Assembly: GCF_042650605.1 (NCBI RefSeq) | Contig: NZ_JBHSBN010000002.1 | Coordinates: forward strand, 186,001-250,000 | Direction of reading: 5' to 3' | DNA from: Micromonospora_J zhanjiangensis | Lineage (GTDB): Bacteria > Actinomycetota > Actinomycetes > Mycobacteriales > Micromonosporaceae | Length of the DNA stretch: 64,000 nt | Shown: positions 9,257 through 17,242 of the stretch, piece by piece | How the letters are laid out: each line of letters starts with the position of its first letter | How positions within the stretch are numbered: position 1 is the stretch's first letter | Notes under the pieces: model-generated | Told to the model about the DNA's origin: nothing | Databases searched by the model: none | The model's input: only the letters and a program-made list of their open reading frames with translations | Translations under genes and position numbers: made by a program

Positions 9257-10336
9257 ATGGCTCTTCATGTGCGCGGGGTGCTGCTGCCCGACGACGAGAC
9301 CGTCGACCTGTGGCTGGTCGGTGACCGGGTCAGCCGTACGCCGGTGCCGGGGGCGGAGACGGTGGTCGACGGCGGGTTCGTCCTGCCCGGCCTGGTCGAC
9401 GCGCACTGCCACCTCGGTATCGCCCGGGGCGGCACGCCGATCACCTCGCTGGACCAGGCCCGGGAGTTGGCCGTCGTCGACCGGGACGCCGGGGTGCTGG
9501 CCATCCGGGACGCCGGTTCGCCGTACCCGTACCCGGAGTTGGACGACGACCCGGAACTGCCGCGACTGGCCCGGGCCGGTCGGCACGTCGCGCCGCCCCG
9601 GCGCTACCTGCGGGACATCGGCGTCGAGGTGGGGGCGCCGGACGTGGCGGCCGCGGTGGCCGAGCAGGCCCGGGCCGGCAACGGCTGGGTCAAGCTGGTC
9701 GGCGACTGGATCGACCGGAAGGTCGGGGACCTCGCTCCGGCCTGGGACGCCGCCACCATGACGGCCGCGGTCGAGGCGGCGCACGCGGCCGGTGTCCGGG
9801 CCGCGGTGCACACGTTCTCCGAGGAGGCCGTGGAGATCATGGTTCGGGCCGGCGTCGACTCGGTCGAGCACGGCACCGGCCTGAGCGTGGACCTGGTCGA
9901 CGAGATGGCCCGCCGGGGGACGGCCCTGGTCCCTACGATGATCAACATTGACACGTTCGGCGGGATCGCCGACCGGGCCCGGGACAGGTTCCCCGGGTAC
10001 GCCGACCACATGCTGGCACTGCGGGACCGGTTCCCCGAGGTGGTCCGCGCCGCGTACGAGGCGGGAGTGCCGATCTACGTGGGCACCGACGCCGGCGGCG
10101 GGATCGACCACGGACTGGCCGCCCGGGAGATGCTGCTGTTGCACGAGCGCGCCGGCATGTCCCCGGCCGACGTGCTGGCGGCCGCGTCCTGGGGCGCCCG
10201 CGCCTGGCTCGGCTTTCCCGGCCTCACCGACGGCGGCCTGGCCGACCTCACGGTCTACGACACCGACCCCCGCATCGACCTCCGCGCCCTCCAGGCCCCC
10301 ACCCGGATCATCCTGCGCGGCCAGGTCGTCCGCTGA
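9257..10336 (+). CDS. Amidohydrolase family protein
   Basis: This 359-residue metal-dependent hydrolase has a short N-terminal beta domain followed by a TIM barrel. The first metal motif is DAHCH (His50, His52). A lysine in GWVKLVGDWID is a candidate bridging (carboxylated) residue, later histidines lie in AAVHTF and SVEHGTG, and the catalytic aspartate is in VGTDAGGG. This is the imidazolonepropionase/prolidase-like branch of the superfamily; the substrate cannot be told from sequence. A related amidohydrolase gene sits next to ffh in mycobacteria, so the position may be ancestral. The start at 9257 is supported by the close -10 box. Confidence 0.88.
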   Translation: MALHVRGVLLPDDETVDLWLVGDRVSRTPVPGAETVVDGGFVLPGLVDAHCHLGIARGGTPITSLDQARELAVVDRDAGVLAIRDAGSPYPYPELDDDPELPRLARAGRHVAPPRRYLRDIGVEVGAPDVAAAVAEQARAGNGWVKLVGDWIDRKVGDLAPAWDAATMTAAVEAAHAAGVRAAVHTFSEEAVEIMVRAGVDSVEHGTGLSVDLVDEMARRGTALVPTMINIDTFGGIADRARDRFPGYADHMLALRDRFPEVVRAAYEAGVPIYVGTDAGGGIDHGLAAREMLLLHERAGMSPADVLAAASWGARAWLGFPGLTDGGLADLTVYDTDPRIDLRALQAPTRIILRGQVVR

Positions 10337-10356
10337 GCGTGCCCGGGTCCCGTCCC

Positions 10357-10417
10357 GTTGATCATGAAGTTGTTGTCGTCCCACCCGGCGTGTCGCGGCA
10401 ACAACTTCATGATCAAC
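10357..10417. repeat. Long perfect inverted repeat at a convergent gene junction
   Basis: Arms of 19 bp (GTTGATCATGAAGTTGTTG at 10357-10375 and its exact complement at 10399-10417) flank a 23-nt spacer. It lies between the amidohydrolase (+) and the TetR gene (-), and the TetR stop codon (10413-10415) is inside the right arm. The arm is AT-rich against a GC-rich background. It could act as a two-way terminator or be one copy of a dispersed palindromic element. Confidence 0.75.
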
Positions 10418-11027
10418 CTGCGCTGGGAGGGGTGGGGGTGGGGGTGGGGGTGAACAGGGTCAGGGCTAGGGCGGCTAGGTGGTGGGCGGTGTGGTCGGGG
10501 GGTTTTACGGGGAGCACGATGTGGCTGACCACCAAGCGGACGACGGCGTCGGCGGCGAAGGTGGCCCGGTCCGGGTCGAGTGCGGGAAGCTGCCGCCGGG
10601 CCCAGTCCAGCACCGCGCCGGTGGCCTCGGTCAGCACCAGTTCCGAACGGGTGGTCAGATACGGCAGCAGCGCGTCCGAGCCGCCCCGGGCGCTGGTCAG
10701 GATCGCCTTGATCAGCGGATTGTCGGCAGCCGCGGTCAACGTGTGCGCGATGGCCGCGTACGCGCCGGCGTAGACGTCGGCGCCGTGCGCGCCCAGGGCG
10801 GCCCGCACCTCGTCGACGAACCGGTCGACCTCCCGGCGGGCCAGCGCCTCGGCCAGGCCGGCCTTGTCGGTGAACTCGTTGTAGACGGTCTGCCGGCTGA
10901 CCCCGGCCGCGCTGGCGACCGCACCCATCCGGACGCCGTCCCAGCCGTTCGCGATGGTCTGGGCCCGGGCCGCGTCGACGATCGCGTCGCGCAGCTGTCG
11001 ACGTACGGCGGTCTGGAACTCACCCAT
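10413..11027 (-). CDS. TetR/AcrR family transcriptional regulator
   Basis: This 204-residue protein has an N-terminal helix-turn-helix (residues 33-51, MGAVASAAGVSRQTVYNEF) and an all-helical ligand-binding domain. It ends in an unusual (Thr-Pro) repeat, TPTPTPTPP, encoded by the GGGGTG repeats near 10433-10452. The gene is transcribed away from proS with 120 bp between the two starts. The target is unknown; proS is an unlikely one, so autoregulation or a distant gene is more plausible. The start is the ATG at 11027, where similarity to TetR N-termini begins; the frame continues upstream as an antisense shadow of proS. Confidence 0.88.
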   Translation of the reverse strand: MGEFQTAVRRQLRDAIVDAARAQTIANGWDGVRMGAVASAAGVSRQTVYNEFTDKAGLAEALARREVDRFVDEVRAALGAHGADVYAGAYAAIAHTLTAAADNPLIKAILTSARGGSDALLPYLTTRSELVLTEATGAVLDWARRQLPALDPDRATFAADAVVRLVVSHIVLPVKPPDHTAHHLAALALTLFTPTPTPTPPSAG

Positions 11028-11132
11028 GGTGGCCGAAGTGTATCGACCGGCCCGGCGGCGGCTTGGCGGGCCGCGGCGCGGCCGGCGGCGGGGCGGACGG
11101 CGCACCGGTGACCGTGACGCGCGTGCGGGCGC

Positions 11133-11138
11133 ATAGGA
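11133..11138 (+). promoter_or_regulatory. -10 element of proS (leaderless type)
   Basis: TAGGAT ends 9 nt before the proS ATG at 11148, with no ribosome-binding sequence between. Confidence 0.45.
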
Positions 11139-11147
11139 TGTGCGGTC

Positions 11148-12554
11148 ATGGCACGCGTGCTCACTCCCCGTGCGGAGGACTTTCCCCGCTGGTACCAGGA
11201 CCTGATCGCCAAGGCGCAGCTCGCCGACAACGGGCCGGTGCGCGGGACGATGGTCATCCGCCCGGCCGGCTACGCCATCTGGGAACGGATGCAGGCCGAG
11301 ATGGACGCCCGGATCAAGGCGGCCGGCGCGGAGAACGCCTACTTCCCGCTGTTCATCCCGGAGAACTACCTCAAGCGGGAGGCCGAGCACGTCGAGGGCT
11401 TCTCGCCCGAGCTGGCGGTGGTCACCCACGGTGGCGGTAAGCAGCTCGCCGAGCCGGTGGTGGTCCGGCCCACCAGCGAGACGGTGATCGGCGAGTTCAT
11501 GGCCAAATGGGTGGACTCCTACCGGGACCTGCCGCTGCTGCTCAACCAGTGGGCCAACGTGGTGCGCTGGGAGCTGCGGCCGCGGATCTTCCTGCGGACC
11601 AGCGAGTTCCTCTGGCAGGAGGGCCACACCGCGCACGTCGACCAGGCCGACGCCCGGGCCTACGCCCGCCGGATCCTGCACGACGTCTACGCCGACTTCA
11701 TGATCGGCACTCTGGGCATCCCGGTGGTGGTCGGCCTGAAGACCGCCCGCGAGCGGTTCGCCGGCGCGACCGCCACCTACACCTGCGAAGGCATGATGGG
11801 TGACGGCAAGGCGCTCCAGCTGGGCACCAGCCACGAACTCGGGCAGAACTTCGCCAAGGCGTTCGACATCACCTACACCTCGGCGACCGGCGGGGTCGAG
11901 CACGCCTGGACCACCTCCTGGGGCACCTCGACCCGGATGCTCGGCGGCCTGATCATGGCGCACGGTGACGACAACGGCCTGCGCGTGCCGCCGCGGATCG
12001 CGCCGATCCAGGCGTACGTGATGGTGGTCAAGGCCGGCGACGGGGTGGGCGAGGCGGCGGCCAAGCTGCGCGACGCGTTGCGCGACGCCGGGGTCCGGGT
12101 GGGCTTCGACGACCGCACCGACACCCCGTTCGGCCGCCGGGCCGTCGACGCCGAGCTCAAGGGCTATCCGGTACGCGTCGAGGTCGGCCCCCGGGACCTG
12201 ACCGCCGGCAACGCCACCGTGGTACGGCGTACCGACGGGTCGAAGACGCCGGTGCCGGTCGCCGACGTGGTGGCCACGGTGCTCGCCGCGCTGGACGCCG
12301 ACCAGCGGGCCCTGCACGACGAGGCGCTGGCGCGGCGCGAGTCGCGGACCGTGACGGTCGAGACGCTGGCCGACGCGATCGAGGCGGCCGCCACCGGCTG
12401 GGCCCGGGTGCCCTGGTCGGCCGTGGGCGCCCAGGGCGAGGCGGACGCCAACGGCAAGGGCGTCACCGTCCGCTGCCTGCTGCGCGCCGACGGTTCGCTG
12501 CCCGACTCGGAGGACGAGCCGGACCTGATCGCCGTCCTCGGCCGCGCCTACTGA
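11148..12554 (+). CDS. proS: Prolyl-tRNA synthetase, short (archaeal/eukaryotic-like) type
   Basis: ProS charges tRNA-Pro. At 468 residues and beginning MARVLTPRAEDFPRWYQDL, it is the short class-II form that lacks the roughly 180-residue editing insertion found in E. coli ProS. Motif 2 is in the WANVVRWELRPRIFLRTSEF region (near 125-145), and the tRNA/proline-binding segment LWQEGHTAH follows. A GTSHELGQNFAKAF stretch and motif 3-type residues lie near 270-285, and the anticodon-binding domain covers about 285-390. The remaining C-terminal part corresponds to the zinc-binding-like region of this type. It is monocistronic, and I see no second proS in the window. Confidence 0.95.
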   Translation: MARVLTPRAEDFPRWYQDLIAKAQLADNGPVRGTMVIRPAGYAIWERMQAEMDARIKAAGAENAYFPLFIPENYLKREAEHVEGFSPELAVVTHGGGKQLAEPVVVRPTSETVIGEFMAKWVDSYRDLPLLLNQWANVVRWELRPRIFLRTSEFLWQEGHTAHVDQADARAYARRILHDVYADFMIGTLGIPVVVGLKTARERFAGATATYTCEGMMGDGKALQLGTSHELGQNFAKAFDITYTSATGGVEHAWTTSWGTSTRMLGGLIMAHGDDNGLRVPPRIAPIQAYVMVVKAGDGVGEAAAKLRDALRDAGVRVGFDDRTDTPFGRRAVDAELKGYPVRVEVGPRDLTAGNATVVRRTDGSKTPVPVADVVATVLAALDADQRALHDEALARRESRTVTVETLADAIEAAATGWARVPWSAVGAQGEADANGKGVTVRCLLRADGSLPDSEDEPDLIAVLGRAY

Positions 12555-12573
12555 CCCGCCCGCCGCCGGCCTG

Positions 12574-12600
12574 CCGGCTGCCGGAACGTCCGGCCGCCGG
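12574..12600 (+). terminator. Hairpin after proS
   Basis: Eleven-base arms (12574-12584 and 12590-12600) with one mismatch and a 5-nt loop, 20 bp after the proS stop. Confidence 0.4.
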
Positions 12601-12684
12601 CGGGTCCGGACGGTCCGCCGTCCGGCCCGCGAGCGGACGGTGATCTCGGCCGGGTCGGCCCGGCCGTCGGGACGGGGTGATCGA

Positions 12685-12690
12685 TAGGGT
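12685..12690 (+). promoter_or_regulatory. -10 element of the DUF402 gene (leaderless type)
   Basis: TAGGGT ends 6 nt before the GTG at 12697. Confidence 0.4.
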
Positions 12691-12696
12691 TGGTGG

Positions 12697-13350
12697 GTGC
12701 GTTTCGAGCGGGATCGGTTGATCGTGCACCGCAGCGTCCGCCGGGGTCGGATCGGCTGGGTGCGGGCGGCCCGGGTGGTCAGCGACGACGAACGCGGCCT
12801 GCTGGTCTGGATCGCCCGCGGCGCGCCGGTGGCCAACGAGGTCACCGCCGACGGCCGGGGAATGCGGACCATGCCGTTCACCGAGTGGATCACCAACCCC
12901 TACCGGCTGCGACCCGGCACCTGGGACGGGCCGCCGCTGCTGAAGTTCCACCCGGTCGGGGCCGCCCACTCGGTCTGGTGGTTCCGGGACCCGCGGACCG
13001 ACCGGTTCACCCACTGGTACGTCAACCTGGAGGAACCGGCCATCCGCTGGGACGACGGCCCGGTGGCCGGCATCGACGTCGTCGACCAGGACCTGGACGT
13101 GGTGATCCAGCCCGACGGCACCTGGTGCTGGAAGGACGAGGACGAGTTCACCGAGCGGCTGGCGTACCCGGAGCACTACTGGGTCGCCGACCCGGACGCC
13201 GTACGGACCGAGGGGGAGCGGGTGATCAAGATGGCCGAGGCCGGGCAGTTCCCGTTCGACGGAACCTGGTGCGACTTCACCCCCGACCCCGGCTGGACCG
13301 CCCCGGCCCGGCTGCCCGCCGGCTGGGACCGGCCGCCGGTCCGCCGCTGA
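12697..13350 (+). CDS. DUF402 domain protein
   Basis: This 217-residue soluble protein carries the DUF402 fold over most of its length: an HRSVRRGRIGWVRAARVV start, a WWFRDPRTDRFTHWYVNLE core, and WKDEDEFTERL followed by a C-terminal helix that carries EGERVIKMAE. Some members of this family are nucleoside di/triphosphate phosphatases, using clustered acidic residues for metal; the DVVDQDLDVVI and WKDEDEF acidic runs seen here would fit. The exact substrate is not known. The GTG at 12697 has a -10 box at the right distance for a leaderless mRNA. It lies alone between proS and rpsP. Confidence 0.8.
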   Translation: MRFERDRLIVHRSVRRGRIGWVRAARVVSDDERGLLVWIARGAPVANEVTADGRGMRTMPFTEWITNPYRLRPGTWDGPPLLKFHPVGAAHSVWWFRDPRTDRFTHWYVNLEEPAIRWDDGPVAGIDVVDQDLDVVIQPDGTWCWKDEDEFTERLAYPEHYWVADPDAVRTEGERVIKMAEAGQFPFDGTWCDFTPDPGWTAPARLPAGWDRPPVRR

Positions 13351-13450
13351 CCGCCGCCGGTCGCCCGGTTCCGCGCCGTGATTTTCATGATCGACACATC
13401 GCGGGGCGGGCCTGGCCGGTGGCGGTGTGAAGGAAAGCCGGCGAGTCTGG

Positions 13451-13456
13451 CACAAT
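13451..13456 (+). promoter_or_regulatory. Possible promoter of the rpsP operon
   Basis: CACAAT, preceded by TCTGG, lies 155 bp before the rpsP start in the 261-bp gap after the DUF402 gene. It would give a leader of about 150 nt, long enough for a regulatory structure, though I see no clear hairpin there. Confidence 0.3.
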
Positions 13457-13611
13457 GGGTCGCTGGTACCCGGCGCGCGACCGGCGCCCTCTAACCCGGT
13501 CGTCGCCAGCCCACCGAGTTGTCCCCGGCCCAAACCCCACTGTGCCGGTCGGCGCTCACCCGCCCACCGCCCGCTCGGGTTGGTGAGAATCGCAACAGGA
13601 GCGAACTGACT

Positions 13612-14082
13612 GTGGCCGTAAAGATCCGGCTCCTGCGGATGGGTAAGATCCGCAACCCGCAGTACCGCATCGTCGTCGCCGACTCGCGCACCAAGCGTGA
13701 CGGTCGGGCGATCGAGTTCGTCGGCATCTACCAGCCGAAGCACGACCCGTCGGTGATCGAGGTCGTCTCCGACCGGATCCAGTACTGGCTGTCCGTCGGC
13801 GCCCAGCCGAGCGAGGCCGTCCAGCGGATCCTGGAGAAGACCGGCGACTGGCAGAAGTTCAAGGGTGAGCCGGCCCCGCCGCCGCTGCTGGTGGCGCCGG
13901 AGCGGGCGGACCGCAAGGCCGCCTACGAGGCCGAGGCCCAGGCCGCCGCCGGGGTGGCCGAGACGCCGACCAAGGCACCCAAGAAGAAGGCGGAGAAGCC
14001 GGCCGCCGAGAAGAAGGCCGACGCCGAGAAGCCGGCGGAAACCGCGGAGCCGGCCGCCGCGAACTCCGGTGAGCAGGCCTGA
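13612..14082 (+). CDS. rpsP: 30S ribosomal protein S16
   Basis: S16 is an assembly protein of the small subunit. The conserved domain fills residues 1-85 (VKIRLLRMGKIRNPQYRIVV, DRIQYWLSVGAQPSE). A lysine/alanine/glutamate-rich tail of about 70 residues follows, so the protein is 156 residues instead of the usual 80-90. Such tails are common in actinomycetes and probably disordered. The GTG at 13612 has an AGGAG ribosome site (13597-13601). First gene of rpsP-KH-rimM-trmD; the next gene begins after one base. Confidence 0.96.
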   Translation: MAVKIRLLRMGKIRNPQYRIVVADSRTKRDGRAIEFVGIYQPKHDPSVIEVVSDRIQYWLSVGAQPSEAVQRILEKTGDWQKFKGEPAPPPLLVAPERADRKAAYEAEAQAAAGVAETPTKAPKKKAEKPAAEKKADAEKPAETAEPAAANSGEQA

Positions 14083-14083
14083 C

Positions 14084-14317
14084 ATGGCGCTCCGGCCCGC
14101 GCTTGAGCACCTGGTCAAGGGCATCGTCGACCACCCGGACGACGTGCGCGTCCGGCTGGTCGACTCCCGCCGGGGCAAGCGCCTCGAGGTTCGGGTGCAC
14201 CCGGAGGACCTCGGGACGGTCATCGGGCGGTCCGGACGCACCGCCAAGGCGCTGCGCCAGGTGATCGGCTCGATCGGCGGGCGCGGCGTACGCGTCGACA
14301 TCGTCGACTCGTACTGA
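14084..14317 (+). CDS. khpA: KH-domain RNA-binding protein (KhpA/YlqC family)
   Basis: This 77-residue protein consists of one KH domain with the GxxG-type loop in GTVIGRSGRTAKALRQVI (residues 46-63). Members bind RNA, often with KhpB, and influence cell size and translation in Firmicutes; the actinobacterial role is less defined. It is placed between rpsP and rimM, one base after the former, and shares one base with the rimM start (TGATG), so it is part of the ribosome-maturation operon. Confidence 0.93.
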   Translation: MALRPALEHLVKGIVDHPDDVRVRLVDSRRGKRLEVRVHPEDLGTVIGRSGRTAKALRQVIGSIGGRGVRVDIVDSY

Positions 14318-14871
14318 TGCTCCTGATCATCGGCCGGATCGGTAAGCCGCACGGCATCCGCGGTGAGGTCACCGTGGAGGTGCGGACCGACGAACCGGAC
14401 CTTCGATTCGCCGTCGGGTCGGTGCTGCGCACCGACCCGACGGCCGCGTCCGCACCGGCCGACCCGGCCCTGGGCGATCCGGTGCGCGCACCGGAGCAGC
14501 TCACCGTCGAGAGCGTCCGCTGGCACTCCGGTCGCCTGCTGGTCGCCTTCGAGGGGGTGTACGACCGGGATCACGCCGAGGCGTTGCGCGGCACGCTGCT
14601 GCAGGTGGACAGCGCCGACGTGGCCGAGCCGACCGACCCGGACGAGTTCAACGACCACCAACTCGTCGGCCTGCGGGTGGTGACCCCGGCCGGTGAGCCG
14701 CTGGGCGAGGTGGCCCGGATCGACCACGCGCCCGCCTCGGACCTGCTGGTCCTGCGCCGGCCGGAGGGGCGTACCGCGCTGATCCCGTTCGTCAAGGCGA
14801 TCGTTCCCGAGGTCGACCTGGCCGCCGGCCGGGTCGTCGTCGACCCGCCCGCGGGCCTGCTCGACCTGTGA
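14317..14871 (+). CDS. rimM: Ribosome maturation factor RimM
   Basis: RimM helps mature the 3' domain of the 30S subunit and binds S19. The 184-residue protein has the N-terminal RimM barrel (IGRIGKPHGIRGEVTVEVRT at 5-24) and a C-terminal PRC barrel (about 105-175, LVGLRVVTPAGEPLGEV). An insertion in the N domain, Ala/Pro-rich (around 45-60), is typical of actinomycetes. The ATG overlaps the khpA stop by one base, and its own stop overlaps an upstream GTG alternative for trmD. Confidence 0.95.
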   Translation: MLLIIGRIGKPHGIRGEVTVEVRTDEPDLRFAVGSVLRTDPTAASAPADPALGDPVRAPEQLTVESVRWHSGRLLVAFEGVYDRDHAEALRGTLLQVDSADVAEPTDPDEFNDHQLVGLRVVTPAGEPLGEVARIDHAPASDLLVLRRPEGRTALIPFVKAIVPEVDLAAGRVVVDPPAGLLDL

Positions 14872-14882
14872 GCCCGGCCCCG

Positions 14883-15659
14883 ATGCGCGTCGACGTCGTC
14901 TCGATCTTCCCCGAGTACCTCGCCCCGCTCGACCTCTCGCTGATCGGCCGGGCGCGGGCCACCGGCGTGCTGGATCTCGCCGTACACGACCTGCGGGCCT
15001 GGACGCACGACGTGCACCGCACGGTCGACGACACCCCGTACGGCGGCGGGCCGGGGATGGTGATGCGGCCGGAGCCGTGGGGTGAGGCGCTGGACGCGCT
15101 GGCCCCGGCGGGCGCGTCGCCGCCGCCCCGGCTGCTGGTCCCCGGGCCGGCCGGGGTGCGGTTCGACCAGGCGCTGGCCGCCGAACTCGCCGCCGAGCCG
15201 CACCTGATCTTCGCCTGCGGCCGGTACGAGGGGATCGACCAGCGGGTGCTGGACCACGCGGCGACCCGGATGCCGGTGACCGAGGTCTCGCTCGGCGACT
15301 ACGTGCTCTTCGGCGGCGAGGTCGCGGTGCTTGTCGTCCTGGAGGCGGTGACCCGGTTGCTGCCCGGGGTGCTCGGCAACGCCGGGTCGCTGGACGAGGA
15401 GTCGCACGCGCACGGGTTGCTCGAGGCACCGGTCTACACCAAGCCACCGAGCTGGCGCGGACACGCCGTGCCGGACGTCCTGCGGTCCGGCGACCACGGC
15501 CGGATCGCCCGGTGGCGGCGGGCGGCGGGACTGCTACGGACGGCGACCCGGCGGCCCGACATGCTGGCCGCGCTGCCGCCTGAAACTTTGGACAAATACG
15601 ACGTGGCAACCCTGACCGAGGCCGGATTTCGGGTGCCGACCCGGGATGTGGCAAAGTAG
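14883..15659 (+). CDS. trmD: tRNA (guanine-37-N1)-methyltransferase TrmD
   Basis: TrmD methylates G37 next to the anticodon and prevents frameshifting. It is a SPOUT-fold dimer; the knotted SAM site is seen in LIFACGRYEGIDQRV and ITEVSLGDYVLFGGE-like segments (here VTEVSLGDYVLFGGE). The N-terminus MRVDVVSIFPEY matches the family, so I take the ATG at 14883 (258 residues). An in-frame GTG at 14868 would overlap the rimM stop by 4 bp and add five residues; it cannot be excluded. Last member of the tightly packed rpsP operon; rplS follows after 118 bp. Confidence 0.95.
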   Translation: MRVDVVSIFPEYLAPLDLSLIGRARATGVLDLAVHDLRAWTHDVHRTVDDTPYGGGPGMVMRPEPWGEALDALAPAGASPPPRLLVPGPAGVRFDQALAAELAAEPHLIFACGRYEGIDQRVLDHAATRMPVTEVSLGDYVLFGGEVAVLVVLEAVTRLLPGVLGNAGSLDEESHAHGLLEAPVYTKPPSWRGHAVPDVLRSGDHGRIARWRRAAGLLRTATRRPDMLAALPPETLDKYDVATLTEAGFRVPTRDVAK

Positions 15660-15777
15660 AGGGGTTGCCGCAGCCGGCCGCACCGCGGGCGGCTGCGAGG
15701 ATCCCGAGATCCGGTCGGGATCAGAATCACCCATCCGCGTGCCGAACGGTACGCCGTGAACTCTCAAGGATGCAGCG

Positions 15778-16131
15778 ATGAACACCCTGGACGCCCTTGA
15801 CGCCCAGTCGCAGCGGACCGACCTGCCCGACTTCCGCGCCGGTGACACCGTCAAGGTGCACGCGCGGGTCGTCGAAGGCAACCGGTCCCGGGTTCAGATC
15901 TTCCAGGGCGTCGTCATCCGGCGGCAGGGGGCCGGCCTGCGCGAGACGTTCACCGTCCGCAAGGTCAGCTTCGCCGTCGGGGTCGAGCGCACCTACCCGC
16001 TGAACAGCCCGGCGATCGACCGGATCGAGGTCGTCACCCGTGGTGACGTCCGCCGCGCGAAGCTCTACTACCTGCGCGAGCTCCGGGGCAAGAAGGCCAA
16101 GATCAAGGAGAAGCGCGAAAAGGTCAGCTGA
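15778..16131 (+). CDS. rplS: 50S ribosomal protein L19
   Basis: L19 lies at the interface of the two ribosomal subunits. It has 117 residues with the full family pattern: DFRAGDTVKVHARVVEGNRS near the N-terminus, VQIFQGVVI, and the basic C-terminal LYYLRELRGKKAKIKEKR. The gene is separated from trmD by 118 bp, so it may have its own promoter as well as readthrough. The ATG at 15778 follows AAGGA (15767-15771). Confidence 0.97.
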   Translation: MNTLDALDAQSQRTDLPDFRAGDTVKVHARVVEGNRSRVQIFQGVVIRRQGAGLRETFTVRKVSFAVGVERTYPLNSPAIDRIEVVTRGDVRRAKLYYLRELRGKKAKIKEKREKVS

Positions 16132-16186
16132 CCCGGTACCACCGGCCGCGTCGATCGCAGCCGGTGTCGAACCGGACAGCGTTGAC

Positions 16187-16192
16187 TACGCT
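16187..16192 (+). promoter_or_regulatory. Possible -10 element upstream of lepB
   Basis: TACGCT in the 199-bp gap between rplS and the first signal peptidase gene, about 138 bp before its start. No good -35 is seen. Confidence 0.25.
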
Positions 16193-16330
16193 GGTCCGTA
16201 CGGGCAGTCGCGAGACGCCTCGGCCATGGCGCTCGTCGTGGTCGTGGGAGATGTGCGCACTACCGTCCGTGGCGCCCTCACCGGGGCAGCCGGGCGGTAG
16301 TGCCGTATCCCGGCACCGGGGAGTTGCCTG

Positions 16331-17242
16331 ATGCGCAGGCTGGAGTTCGAGGACGACACCGACGACCCGTGGCAACGCCCGGCGCGGCGCTTCGTGCGTG
16401 GTGGCCGTCGACAGATGCCGCTCTGGCAGGAGCTCCCGCTGCTGCTCGTCGTGGCCTTCTGCCTCGCCGTACTGATCCGTACCTTCCTGCTGCAGGCGTT
16501 CTTCATCCCCTCCGGGTCGATGGAGAACACCCTGCTGATCGGTGACCGGGTGCTGGTCAACAAGGTCGTCTACGACGTCCGCGATCCGGTCCGCGGCGAG
16601 GTGGTGGTCTTCCGGGGCACCAGCGCCTGGGTACCGGAGATCACCGAGGAGAAGGATCCGGGCTTCCTGCCCCGGCTGGGCCGGACCGTCGGTGACCTGG
16701 TCGGCGTCAGTCGACCGGGCGAGAAGGACTTCATCAAGCGGGTCATCGGGCTGCCCGGGGACCGGGTGAGTTGCTGCGACACCAAGGGCCGGGTCACCGT
16801 CAACGGCAGGCCGCTGGACGAGACGTACATCTTCCAGGACTCGCCGCTGGATCTCCCGCCCAGTGGACGGGAGTGCCGGTCCCGGCGGTTCGACGAGGTG
16901 GTCGTCCCGCAGGGGCAGCTGTTCGTCATGGGCGACCACCGGTCGATCTCTCAGGACGCCCGCTGCCAGGGGCCGATCCCGATCGACAACGTGATCGGAC
17001 GGGCGGTCGTCATCGTCTGGCCGTACCCCCGGTGGGCCTCGATGTCGGTGCCGCCGACGTTCGCCGACGTACCGCGGGCGGTGGCCGCCCCGGCCGCCGG
17101 CGACCGGCCGCCCGGTGGGCCGTCGGGCGCGGACGGCCAGGCCGTCGCCGGCCCGGTCCTGGCGCCGCTGTTGATATCCGTCGTTTTCTCCGCGCGTGCC
17201 CGGCAGCGCCGTTCGACCCGACGTCGTAGGCTCTTGCCGTGA
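16331..17242 (+). CDS. lepB: Signal peptidase I (first of two)
   Basis: This membrane serine protease removes Sec/Tat signal peptides. The 303-residue protein has a charged cytosolic N-terminus, one membrane helix (about 33-57), then the catalytic Ser63 in PSGSMENT and the general-base Lys136 in FIKRVIG, with the GDHR motif (FVMGDHRS) near 200. An extra C-terminal hydrophobic or basic tail (about residues 250-303, LLISVVF then Arg-rich) may be a second membrane contact. The ATG follows GGGGAG at good spacing. Its stop overlaps the start of the second lepB by 4 bp, so the two peptidases are coupled. Confidence 0.93.
   Translation: MRRLEFEDDTDDPWQRPARRFVRGGRRQMPLWQELPLLLVVAFCLAVLIRTFLLQAFFIPSGSMENTLLIGDRVLVNKVVYDVRDPVRGEVVVFRGTSAWVPEITEEKDPGFLPRLGRTVGDLVGVSRPGEKDFIKRVIGLPGDRVSCCDTKGRVTVNGRPLDETYIFQDSPLDLPPSGRECRSRRFDEVVVPQGQLFVMGDHRSISQDARCQGPIPIDNVIGRAVVIVWPYPRWASMSVPPTFADVPRAVAAPAAGDRPPGGPSGADGQAVAGPVLAPLLISVVFSARARQRRSTRRRRLLP
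17227..17232 (+). promoter_or_regulatory. -10 element of the second lepB (leaderless type)
   Basis: TAGGCT ends 6 nt before the GTG at 17239, inside the end of the first lepB. It suggests that the second peptidase can also be transcribed on its own. Confidence 0.4.

Noticed and set aside
10357..10417. Terminal inverted repeats of an insertion sequence
   Set aside because: Only 23 bp lie between the arms; no transposase or target duplication is nearby.
13431..13611. Small RNA or riboswitch before rpsP
   Set aside because: A leader is likely, but I could not find a stable stem or known motif by eye.
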